In this document: piece by piece, positions 5,007 to 11,972 of the stretch
How the letters are laid out: every line of letters begins with the position of its first letter
Position numbering within the stretch: the first letter of the stretch is position 1
NCBI GenBank assembly: GCA_050115555.1
Contig: JASFQI010000133.1
Span: 1-11,972, forward strand
Direction of reading: 5' to 3'
DNA: 11,972 bases
From: JASFQI01 sp050115555
GTDB taxonomy: Bacteria > Desulfobacterota > DSM-4660 > Desulfatiglandales > HGW-15
The notes under the pieces: model-generated
Told to the model about the DNA's origin: nothing
Seen by the model: only the letters and a program-made list of their open reading frames with translations
Database searches by the model: none
Position numbers and translations under genes: made by a program

Positions 5007-7010
5007 ATGAGGTATGCAGAAACAGGATATAACCTGGAAGTCGATTTAACCCGGGGAAGTGTTGAAAGGGAAGAAACCGACCCGAGGGACACGGAGCTCT
5101 ATCTCGGGGGGCTGGGGACGAATGCCAAGATCCTTTGGGATCGGGTCCCTCCTGAAGCGGAACCCTTTTCTCCGGATAATCTTCTGATCTTCAGCGCCGG
5201 CCTATTGTGCGGCACACCGGCGACCGGCTGCAATCGCACCATTATTTCAACCATCTCGCCCCAGACCCTGTTCATGGCCTTTTCCATGATGGGAGGGTTT
5301 TGGGCGCCGGAGTTGAAGTATGCTGGGTACGACAAGGTGGTCATTCGAGGCAAATCTCCCAACCTGGTGTACCTGTGGATCAACAACGACAAGGTGGAAA
5401 TCCGGGACGCGTCCCATTTGCAGGGCAAGGGCGCGGTTGAAACGGCGGAGCTGATCAAGGAGGAGTTGAACGAGCCGAGGGCCCAAGTGGCGGCGATCGG
5501 ACTGGCCGGTGAGAACCGGGTCTACTACGCCTCCATCGAGCAGGGCAGGTCCAGCGCCAGCCGCGGTGGCATCGGAGCCGTGATGGGGGACAAAGGGTTG
5601 AAAGCCATCGCGGTTCGAGGGACCAAGGACCTCAACGTCGCCCGACCGGATGAGTTCATGGAGCTCATCAACGAGGTCCTGGAGTACATCGCGTGGCGGA
5701 ATGAACGGCCCATTCCAGGGGTCATGCCCATTCTGGCCGGCCTCGGATCCCCGCAAGAGATGAAGGTCCATGATGAGAAGTGGCACACCGAGAACTTCAG
5801 GTGGGGGAACTCCCGTGTCCGCAGGAAAGATTTCTGGAACGAGGAAATCGCGAAGCAGTGGACCGACACCATGGAGAACGCCCGGAGGCGGCTGATCAGC
5901 TGCTACAACTGCCCCATGAGGTGCGGAGCCACCATTTCCGTGCCCGGCATTCCCACGTACATGATGAAGTGTTTCTCAAAGCTGACCTACACCATGGCGG
6001 CCTTCTCCGACCTGGAATTCGGTCTGGGGATCGCGCAAAGCGCCACGGAGTACGGCGTGGACGGGTTTACTACGCCGCAGGTCATGGCCTTTGCCCTGGA
6101 GCTCTTGGAAGACGGCATCCTGACGGACGACGATTTCCCCGGAATGCCGGCTGACAACGAGGGACGCTTCTACTGGCTGCTCGATCGCATTGTCCGGCGG
6201 GAAGGGATCGGAGACGTGCTGGCCAACGGTACCTACTGGGCGGCCAAACAGATCGGCAAGGGCGCGGAGGAATACGCCCACAACAACATCAAGAAGCACG
6301 AGCAGCTGCCCCTCAAGCTCTCCATGCTGAACCCCATCTACTTCCTGATGTACGCGACCGGCGAGAAGATCAATATCACCCAGATCGAAGGGCAGTTTCC
6401 CCAGATGCCGTTCCCAAAGCGGGAGCAGAGAGAGGAGTTCGTCAAGGACTGGTACCAGGTCCCGGACGAGAAGTTCAAGCAGTACTTCGTGGACTGGGAG
6501 CTGCGCGGCGAGAATTCGTTTCCCTATTACCCGACCCCGGAGATGTGTTGTGATATCGTGGACTGGCAGGAGAGGATGCATTACATCGACGATGCCCTGG
6601 GGATGTGCGCCGGGTTGTCCTCCTTCCCCCTGAAGCCCCCGTATCACATTCACAACTACCCGAAGCTTATCTCATCCGGGGCCGGGATCGACATGGACGA
6701 GGAAAAGCTGACCCAGGCCGCGAGGAGGTATCGAACCCTGGTGCGCGCCGTGAATATTCGAAGGGGCATGCGAAGAAAAGACGAAGTGCCTCCACAGAAC
6801 CACTGGAAGAAGCGTTTCCCCGAGTTGGAAAAGGAACTTCTGGACACCTATTACAAGTACAAGGGCTGGAACGAAGATGGCATTCCGACGAAGGAGTATT
6901 TAGAGGAGATCGGTCTGGACTACGTTGCCGAAGACTTTCTCTCGAGAGGGATTTTGACGAACGGGGAAGGCGCGCCTTCCAAAGAGGCTTCGCGAGAAGA
7001 GAAGAACTGA
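5007..7010 (+). CDS. bamB: Class II benzoyl-CoA reductase, tungsten active-site subunit BamB
   Basis: This 667-residue protein starts at ATG 5007 behind AGAAGGGGAAG. It belongs to the aldehyde:ferredoxin oxidoreductase (AOR) family. In the BamBC family it binds a bis-metallopterin tungsten cofactor and reduces benzoyl-CoA to cyclohexa-1,5-diene-1-carboxyl-CoA in the cytoplasm. Visible landmarks are the AOR signature ASRGGIGAVMGDKGLKAIAV (184-203), a [4Fe-4S] set C299-x2-C302-x3-C306 (CYNCPMRC) and Cys534 in DDALGMC. The active-site candidates Glu251, His255, His260 (EMKVHDEKWH) and Cys322 (MMKCF) fall at the residue numbers I recall for the Geobacter metallireducens structure, where the cysteine ligates tungsten. 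That match separates it from ordinary AORs. It is the first gene of the operon, 21 nt before bamC. A related aryl-CoA reductase, for instance for naphthoyl-type substrates, cannot be excluded. Confidence 0.93.
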   Translation: MRYAETGYNLEVDLTRGSVEREETDPRDTELYLGGLGTNAKILWDRVPPEAEPFSPDNLLIFSAGLLCGTPATGCNRTIISTISPQTLFMAFSMMGGFWAPELKYAGYDKVVIRGKSPNLVYLWINNDKVEIRDASHLQGKGAVETAELIKEELNEPRAQVAAIGLAGENRVYYASIEQGRSSASRGGIGAVMGDKGLKAIAVRGTKDLNVARPDEFMELINEVLEYIAWRNERPIPGVMPILAGLGSPQEMKVHDEKWHTENFRWGNSRVRRKDFWNEEIAKQWTDTMENARRRLISCYNCPMRCGATISVPGIPTYMMKCFSKLTYTMAAFSDLEFGLGIAQSATEYGVDGFTTPQVMAFALELLEDGILTDDDFPGMPADNEGRFYWLLDRIVRREGIGDVLANGTYWAAKQIGKGAEEYAHNNIKKHEQLPLKLSMLNPIYFLMYATGEKINITQIEGQFPQMPFPKREQREEFVKDWYQVPDEKFKQYFVDWELRGENSFPYYPTPEMCCDIVDWQERMHYIDDALGMCAGLSSFPLKPPYHIHNYPKLISSGAGIDMDEEKLTQAARRYRTLVRAVNIRRGMRRKDEVPPQNHWKKRFPELEKELLDTYYKYKGWNEDGIPTKEYLEEIGLDYVAEDFLSRGILTNGEGAPSKEASREEKN

Positions 7011-7031
7011 AGGTAAGAGGTGAGAACCGTC

Positions 7032-7577
7032 ATGGGCGAGAAAAAAAAGAAGATCGTGAAGACCATCAAGATCAACGCGGATGAGTGCAACGGCTGTCGG
7101 GCCTGCGAGGTCATCTGCTCCGCATTTCACGCCACCCCCAAGTACAGCAGCAACAATCCGGCGAGGTCTCGGATTCGCATCATTCGTGACCCCCTTCGGG
7201 ACATGTATGTGCCCGTGTACGCCGGGGAGTATGCGCCTGCCGAGTGCATGGGCCGGGACAAGTACGTGATCGACGGCAAGGAGTACGACGAGTGCGCGTT
7301 CTGCCGGGCGGCGTGTCCGTCCAGGGACATTTTCAAGGAGCCGGACTCCGGCCTTCCTCTCAAGTGCGACATGTGCGAGGGCGAGGACGAACCCCTTTGT
7401 GTGAAGTGGTGTCTGGTGGATGCCCTGACCTATGAGGAGCGGGAAGAGGAAGTCGTCGAAGAGGAAGCCGCTTCCCCGGACGAAATGGAGATCGGTCTGG
7501 AAGCCATGGCAGACAAGTACGGTCTGGACAAGATCATGGAGACCCTGGCGCGGATGTCGGAGTCCAAGCAGGGCTGA
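7032..7577 (+). CDS. bamC: BamC, polyferredoxin electron-transfer subunit
   Basis: The likely start is ATG 7032, with GAGGTG 9 nt upstream; an in-frame GTG at 7020 would add four residues. The 181-residue protein has cysteine clusters for several [4Fe-4S] centres. These are CNGCRACEVIC near the N-terminus, CMGRDK/CAFCRAACPS in the middle and CDMCEGEDEPLCVKWC towards the C-terminus, an arrangement like HycB/DMSO-reductase-type Fe-S subunits. In the BamBC structure BamC carries three such clusters and passes electrons to the BamB cofactor. After the last cysteine (~residue 133) comes a very acidic stretch (EEREEEVVEEEAASPDEMEI) and a probable helix, perhaps a docking tail for the rest of the complex. 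It lies between bamB and bamD in the same operon. Confidence 0.92.
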   Translation: MGEKKKKIVKTIKINADECNGCRACEVICSAFHATPKYSSNNPARSRIRIIRDPLRDMYVPVYAGEYAPAECMGRDKYVIDGKEYDECAFCRAACPSRDIFKEPDSGLPLKCDMCEGEDEPLCVKWCLVDALTYEEREEEVVEEEAASPDEMEIGLEAMADKYGLDKIMETLARMSESKQG

Positions 7578-7621
7578 AGTTGTCCTTTTGCGCGTGAAGC
7601 GAGAGGATAGAGAGAGGGACC

Positions 7622-8773
7622 GTGGAGAACGTAGCGGACTACAAAGAGATTGTGGATGTGATCAAGGAGAGCGGTGGAGACGCCTTCAAGCGGTGCTTTC
7701 AGTGCGGGCTGTGCGACGTGGTGTGCCCGTGGAACCGGGTTCGGACGTTCAGCATGCGCAGGCTGGTGAGGCAGGCCACGTTCGGTTTTACGGAGATCGA
7801 AGGGGAGGACATGTGGCTCTGCACGACGTGCGGGAGGTGCCCCCAGCACTGCCCGCGGGACGTCCAGCAGATCGAGAGCGGGGTGGCGCTTCGGCGGATC
7901 GCGACGGAGTACGGGGTGTTTCCTCCGACGGCGCAGCCGGTGCGGACGGTGGCGGGGAGCCTGGTAGGGGAGGGCAACCCGCTGAGCGAGCCACGGAGCA
8001 AGCGTTCGGAGTGGTCGGAGGGGCTCTCGGTGGCGGCGTATGCCGAGGGCATGGAGGTGATGTACTTTCCGGGCTGTTACCTTTGCTATGACCCGAGGTT
8101 GAAGAAGGTGGCCAGGGCGACGACGGCGGTGTTGCAGAAGGCGGGGGTGGAGTTCGGGATTCTGGGGGAGGCGGAGAACTGCTGCGGGGAGAGCATCCGC
8201 AAGACCGGGGACGAGGAGCTATTCAAGCGGTTGGCGCGGGAGAACATCAAGGCGTTCATCGACCACGGGGTGAAGCGGATTCTGGTGAACTCGCCGCACT
8301 GCTATCACACGTTCAGGAACGAGTACCCGGAGTTCCGGGTGGACTTCGAGGTGGTGCACGTCACGGAGTTTGTGTGGGAGCTGATCCGGGAGGGGAGGCT
8401 GGAGCTACCCGGGGAGTACGGGAAGCGGGTGACATACCACGATCCGTGCTACCTGGGGCGTCACAACGGGATCTACGACGAGCCGCGGGAGGTGTTGAAG
8501 CGGGTAGGGGGTCTGGAGCTCTTCGAGATGGTGGAGTCTCGGGTGGACAGCCTTTGCTGCGGAGGCGGCGGGGGCCGGGTGTGGATGGAGACGCAGAAGG
8601 GGGAGCGTTTCGGGGACCTGAGGCTGGAGCAGGCGATGGAGACGGGGGCGGAGGTGCTGGCCACGTGCTGCCCGTACTGCATCACGATGTTCGAGGACAG
8701 CCGGATCACGATGGGTGTGGACGAGCGGATCGAGATCAAGGATATCACGGAGATCCTTCATGAAGTGCTATAG
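7622..8773 (+). CDS. bamD: BamD, HdrC/HdrB-like Fe-S subunit
   Basis: This 383-residue protein uses a GTG start at 7622 (GAGAGGGA just upstream), 44 nt after bamC. Two [4Fe-4S] motifs, C25-28-31-35 (CFQCGLCDVVC) and C67-70-73-77 (CTTCGRCPQHC), form an HdrC-like N-terminus. Two CCG-type domains follow, as in HdrB/GlpC. The second is complete (C276, C312-C313, C350, C353). The first has C152, C187-C188 and C227 but Ser224 where the C-x2-C partner would be, so it probably lacks one cluster ligand. The HdrBC fold transfers electrons to or from an HdrA flavin subunit, here BamE, and is thought to be part of the electron-bifurcating half of the ~1-MDa Bam complex. From about residue 25 on, codon choice becomes strongly NNG-biased compared with bamB/bamC. 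Its TAG stop codon overlaps the first base of a hairpin repeat. Confidence 0.9.
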   Translation: MENVADYKEIVDVIKESGGDAFKRCFQCGLCDVVCPWNRVRTFSMRRLVRQATFGFTEIEGEDMWLCTTCGRCPQHCPRDVQQIESGVALRRIATEYGVFPPTAQPVRTVAGSLVGEGNPLSEPRSKRSEWSEGLSVAAYAEGMEVMYFPGCYLCYDPRLKKVARATTAVLQKAGVEFGILGEAENCCGESIRKTGDEELFKRLARENIKAFIDHGVKRILVNSPHCYHTFRNEYPEFRVDFEVVHVTEFVWELIREGRLELPGEYGKRVTYHDPCYLGRHNGIYDEPREVLKRVGGLELFEMVESRVDSLCCGGGGGRVWMETQKGERFGDLRLEQAMETGAEVLATCCPYCITMFEDSRITMGVDERIEIKDITEILHEVL

Positions 8774-8918
8774 TTTCCATCCAGAAATGGCTATTTTTCG
8801 CAATCTCGGCGTCAATCTGCGGGATCCCTTGTGCGAAGTACCCTGTTTATGTACATCTCCTCGGAATCCCTTGATTTCCTTGACCTTGCAAAAAATTTCT
8901 CATTTCTGGATTGGAAAC
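8773..8918 (+). repeat. 146-bp MITE-like hairpin element at the bamD stop codon
   Basis: The left end GTTTCCATCCAGAAATG (8773-8789) and right end CATTTCTGGATTGGAAAC (8901-8918) are inverted repeats differing by one extra base. Pairing continues inwards in patches: TTTTCGCAA with TTGCAAAAAA, and GGGATCC with GGAATCCC. The transcript would therefore fold into one long imperfect hairpin. The first G is the last base of the bamD TAG. No protein is encoded. Together with ~105 further bases it separates bamD from bamE by 250 bp. I recall similar hairpin repeats in Desulfobacterales genomes but could not search. Confidence 0.75.
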
Positions 8919-9001
8919 ATGCCAGTGCCCTGAGTTCGACTTGCAGATGGGCACGATCTAGCGAAGCAGGGTCCGCGTCCAGGGCTCCCGGAGTAAGCGG
9001 G

Positions 9002-9023
9002 GGCCCGGCGGGGCCGGAAGACG
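9002..9023 (+). promoter_or_regulatory. GC-rich hairpin and ribosome site region of bamE
   Basis: GGCCC (9002-9006), loop GGCG and GGGCC (9011-9015) form a GC-only 5-bp stem directly followed by GGAAG (9016-9020), only 3 nt before ATG 9024. An alternative start GTG 9039 has AGGGG (9027-9031) with a better 7-nt spacer. The hairpin may limit access to the first site, so the true start of BamE is uncertain by five codons. Confidence 0.35.
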
Positions 9024-11972
9024 ATGAGGGGAAAGGACGTGGAAAAGGAACTGCAGGCAAAGCTGGAAGCGCTCTGCAAACGGGGAAGCGAGCGGGAGTT
9101 TGCGGACGTGATGGTGGTCGGAGGCGGGGTGAGCGGGATTCAGGCGTCGCTGGACCTGGCGAGTTCGGGGTTTCGGGTGGTGCTGGTGGAGAAGGGCCCT
9201 GCGATCGGGGGCCACATGGCGCAGCTGGACAAGACGTACCCGACGAACGACTGCTCCATGTGAATTCTCTCGCCCAAACTGGTCGAGGTCGGCCGGCATC
9301 CGAACATCGAGGTTCTGACGTATACGGACGTGGCGGGAGTGGAAGGGGAGGCTGGGGACTTTCAGGTCACGCTGGTGAAAAAGCCCCGGTACATCATCGA
9401 GGAGAAGTGCACGGGGTGCGGGACGTGTGCGGAGTACTGCCCGGTGCAGTACCCGGATCGGTTCAACCAGGACATCTCGCAGAACAAGGCCGTTCACATC
9501 TACTTTTCGCAGGCCATCCCGCTGATCGCCTATATTGACGAGAGCTGCCTGTACCTGAAGGAAGGCAAGTGCCGGATCTGCGAAGGGGTGTGCGAGAACG
9601 GGGCGATCGATCTCGGGCAGAAGCCGGAGCGGCAGGAGGTGAGGGTTGCGGCGATTCTGCTCTCTCCGGGCTACGAGCCGTACGACCCGAAGGAGAAGGG
9701 GGACTACGGGTACGGTTGGTACGAGAACGTGGTGACGAGCCTGGACTTCGAGCGGCTCCTGTGCTCGACGGGGCCGTACGAGGGGGAGATTCTGAGGGCG
9801 TCGGACGGGCGGCACCCGCAGAAGATGGCGTGGATTCAGTGCGTGGGGTCGAGGCGTGTGACGCCCGGGGACAACAGCTACTGCTCGGCGGTGTGCTGCA
9901 CGTACACGCAGAAGCAGGTGATTCTGGCGAAGGACCACGACGACGAGGCGGAGTGCACGATCTTCCACAACGACATCCGGAGCTACGGGAAGGACTTCGA
10001 GGCATACGCCCGCCGGACCGAGGACCTGGAGGGGGTGCGGTTCATCCGGAGCTATGCGAATGTGGTGCGGGAGGACCCGGAGACGAAGAACGTGGTGGTG
10101 AGGTACTCGACGCCGGATGAGGGGGTGAAAGAGGAAGAGTTCGACATGGTGGTGCTGTCGGTGGGTCTGAGCGCGCCGGAGGACCGGGAGGTGATCTCGG
10201 AGCGGTTCGGGATCGATCTGACGGGGCACGGGTTCTGCCGGGTGGAGCCGACCAACCCCATGGAGACGAGCCGGGAAGGGGTATTTGTGAGCGGGGCGTT
10301 CCAGGGCCCGATGGACATCCCGGAGTCGGTGTTCAGCGCGAGCGGAGCGGGGTCGCAGTGCGGGACGCTTCTGAACCGGCGGAGGGGGAAGCTGATCCGG
10401 GAGCGGGTGTACCCGGAGGAGCGGGACGTGTCGGGGGAGGAGCCGAGGATCGGGGTGTTCGTGTGCCACTGCGGGGCGAACATCGGCCGGGTGGTGGACG
10501 TGCCCTCGACGGTGGAGTATGCGTTGACGCTCCCGAACGTGGTCTATGCGCAGGAGCAGCTGTTTTCGTGTGCCACGAACTCGGCGCAGGAGATCACGGA
10601 CATGATCAGGGAGAAGGACCTGAACCGGGTGGTGGTGGCGGCGTGCTCGCCGAGGACGCTGGAGCCGCTGTTTCGGGATACGCTTCGGGAGGCGGGGATC
10701 AACCAGTACTACTACGAGATGGCGAACATCCGGGAGCACGACAGCTGGGTGCACTCGAAGGAGCCGGAGGAGGCGACTCGCAAGGCCAAGGACATCATCC
10801 GGATGTCGGTGGCGCGGGCGGGGTTTCTGGAGCCGCTTCAGGAGATCGACCTGCCGGTGGACAAACGGGCGCTGGTGGTGGGGGGCGGGATTGCCGGGAT
10901 GACGTGCGCGCTCTCCATTGCGGATCAGGGTCACGAGGTGTACCTGCTGGAGAAGGAGTCGGAGCTGGGAGGGATGGCCCGGAGGCTCTACCGCACGCTG
11001 GAAGGGCTGGACGTGCAGGCGTTTTTAAAGGACCTGGTGGAGAAGGTCTACAAGCACCCGCTGGTGCACGTGTACGCGGAGGCGGAGATCACGGAAGCGA
11101 CCGGGTACGTGGGGAACTTCGTGACCCGGGTGAAGTCCGAGCGCGGGGTGAAGGAGATACACCACGGGGCCGCGGTGATCGCCATGGGGGCGGCGGAGTA
11201 CGAGCCCACGGAGTACGGGTACGGGGAGAACGAGCAGGTGGTGACGCAGGTGGAGCTGGGGGAGCGGATCGCAAAGGGAGACGAAACGATCACGAACGCG
11301 CAGAGCCTGGTGATGATCCAGTGCGTGGGATGCAGGAACGAGGAGCGGGACTACTGCTCGCGGGTGTGCTGCAGCCATGCGATCAAGAACGCGCTGGCGC
11401 TCAAGGAACAGAAGCCGGAGATGGACATCTACATCCTTTACCGGGACATGCGGACGTACGGCCTGATGGAGGATTACTACCGGGAGGCGTCGGAGAGAGA
11501 CGTCAAGTTCATCCGGTGGGAGCCGGAGGCGCCGCCCGAGGTGGAAGCGGTGGAGGAGGGCGGCCGCAAGGTGCTGCGGGTAGGGGTGAAGGACCCGATC
11601 CTGGGCCAGGAGCTGGCGATCGACGCGGACGTGCTGGCGCTCTCGGCCGCAGTGGTGGCGCCGGAGGGCCGGGAGGAGATCGCGCAGGGGTACAAGGTGA
11701 GCCTGGGACCGGATGGGTTTTTCAAGGAGGCGCACGTAAAGCTGAGGCCGGTGGAGTTCAGCACGGAAGGGGTGTTCCTGTGCGGCACGGCGCACTACCC
11801 GAAGCACATCCCGGAGGCGATCAACCAGGCGTACGGGGCAGCGGGTCGGGTACTGGCGCTTCTCTCGCACGACGTGGTGACGGCCTCGGGGTCGGTGTGC
11901 GAGGTGGACGAGAAGCGGTGCATGGGGTGCGGTGCGTGCGTGGAGGCGTGCACGTACGGGGCGATCGAGTTT
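9024..11972 (+). CDS. bamE: BamE, tandem HdrA-like flavin/Fe-S subunit with selenocysteine (3' end beyond window)
   Basis: A conventional reading stops at TGA 9261-9263. The same frame then stays open for 903 more codons to the window edge, with HdrA homology unbroken across the TGA. I therefore annotate one selenoprotein of at least 983 residues. Module 1 has an FAD loop GGGVSG (33-38), VEKGPAIGGHMAQLDKTYP, and the cluster motif C77-S-M-Sec80 where ordinary HdrA has C-x-x-C. It then has ferredoxin motifs C129-132-135-139 and C175-183-186-190 and an IQCVGSRR/YCSAVCC block. Module 2 resembles a second HdrA: VCHCGANI (480-487), VVAACSPRTLEPLF, MANIREHDSWVH, FAD loop GGGIAG (620-625), an IQCVGCRNEE/YCSRVCC block and a final ferredoxin C966-969-972-976. 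Module 2 has no C-x-x-C/U. BamE is expected to hold bifurcating FADs in the Bam complex. Start is ATG 9024 or GTG 9039. Confidence 0.9.
9261..9294 (+). promoter_or_regulatory. UGA selenocysteine codon with candidate bacterial SECIS
   Basis: The TGA at 9261-9263 (residue 80) is followed by two possible stem-loops. Fold 1 pairs CTCG (9269-9272) with CGAG (9284-9287) plus CC/GG, with loop AAACT. Fold 2 pairs CT (9279-9280) with AG (9286-9287) and continues with mismatches through A9277-T9289, CC (9274-9275)/GG (9291-9292) and G9272-C9293. It presents GGTCG in the apical loop, starting 18 nt after the UGA. Bacterial SECIS elements sit just downstream of the UGA and usually have G near the start of the apical loop, which fold 2 satisfies. 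Stem quality is modest. Confidence 0.65.

Noticed and set aside
9261..9263. bamE as a pseudogene with a nonsense mutation
   Set aside because: The stop is exactly at a cysteine position known to be Sec in the HdrA family, the frame is intact for 903 codons afterwards, and no other lesions are present.
8958..10934. 658-codon minus-strand open frame opposite bamE
   Set aside because: Low-complexity Arg/His/Pro/Leu-rich product with no motifs. It is open only because the coding strand is NNG-biased, and it is antiparallel to clear HdrA homology.
1..11972. CRISPR array, tRNA, rRNA, or a full insertion sequence
   Set aside because: No regularly spaced direct repeats, no cloverleaf with tRNA signatures, no rRNA-like sequence and no transposase frame were seen.

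Overview
The window looks like a piece of an anaerobic Desulfobacterota (formerly Deltaproteobacteria) genome, probably a sulfate reducer or syntroph that degrades aromatic compounds. I infer this from four things: a class II benzoyl-CoA reductase gene cluster, an in-frame UGA that reads as selenocysteine in an HdrA-like subunit, a DUF3786/Fe-S protein, and short terminal-inverted-repeat elements of a kind I associate with Desulfobacterales. No database search was possible; family calls rest on reading translated motifs.

Layout. (1) Positions 1-1447, minus strand: a response-regulator/PAS/GAF signalling protein that runs off the left edge, with a good sigma70-type promoter at 1479-1507. (2) 1448-2457: a gene-poor stretch with two copies of a ~105-bp inverted-repeat element in opposite orientation (1521-1625 and 1821-1924) and a small minus-strand gene (1981-2207) broken by one frameshift. 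(3) 2458-3285, minus strand: an Fe-S/DUF3786 protein. (4) 3523-4179, plus strand: a DUF2080-type small protein followed by a GNAT acetyltransferase. (5) 4180-5006: a third copy of the 105-bp element (4277-4381), then a near-consensus promoter (TTGACA-17-TAAATT, 4798-4826) and a structured ~170-nt leader that holds a 44-codon ORF. (6) 5007 to the right edge, plus strand: bamB, bamC, bamD and bamE (bamE incomplete).

How the genes work together. BamB is a tungstopterin enzyme of the aldehyde:ferredoxin oxidoreductase family and should carry the ring-reducing site. Its Glu251, His255, His260 and Cys322 fall at the positions I recall for the Geobacter metallireducens enzyme. BamC is the polyferredoxin that wires BamB to the rest. 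BamD (HdrC/HdrB-like) and BamE (tandem HdrA-like flavoprotein) belong to the electron-bifurcation module thought to drive benzoyl-CoA dearomatisation without ATP. The expected partners bamF-bamI would lie beyond 11972.

The most notable points are: the UGA (Sec) codon in bamE with candidate SECIS folds; a 146-bp hairpin element that starts at the last base of the bamD stop codon and separates bamD from bamE; the three-copy 105-bp element; the structured leader before bamB; the frameshifted small gene; and local shifts in base and codon use inside the signalling gene and between bamB/C and bamD/E.
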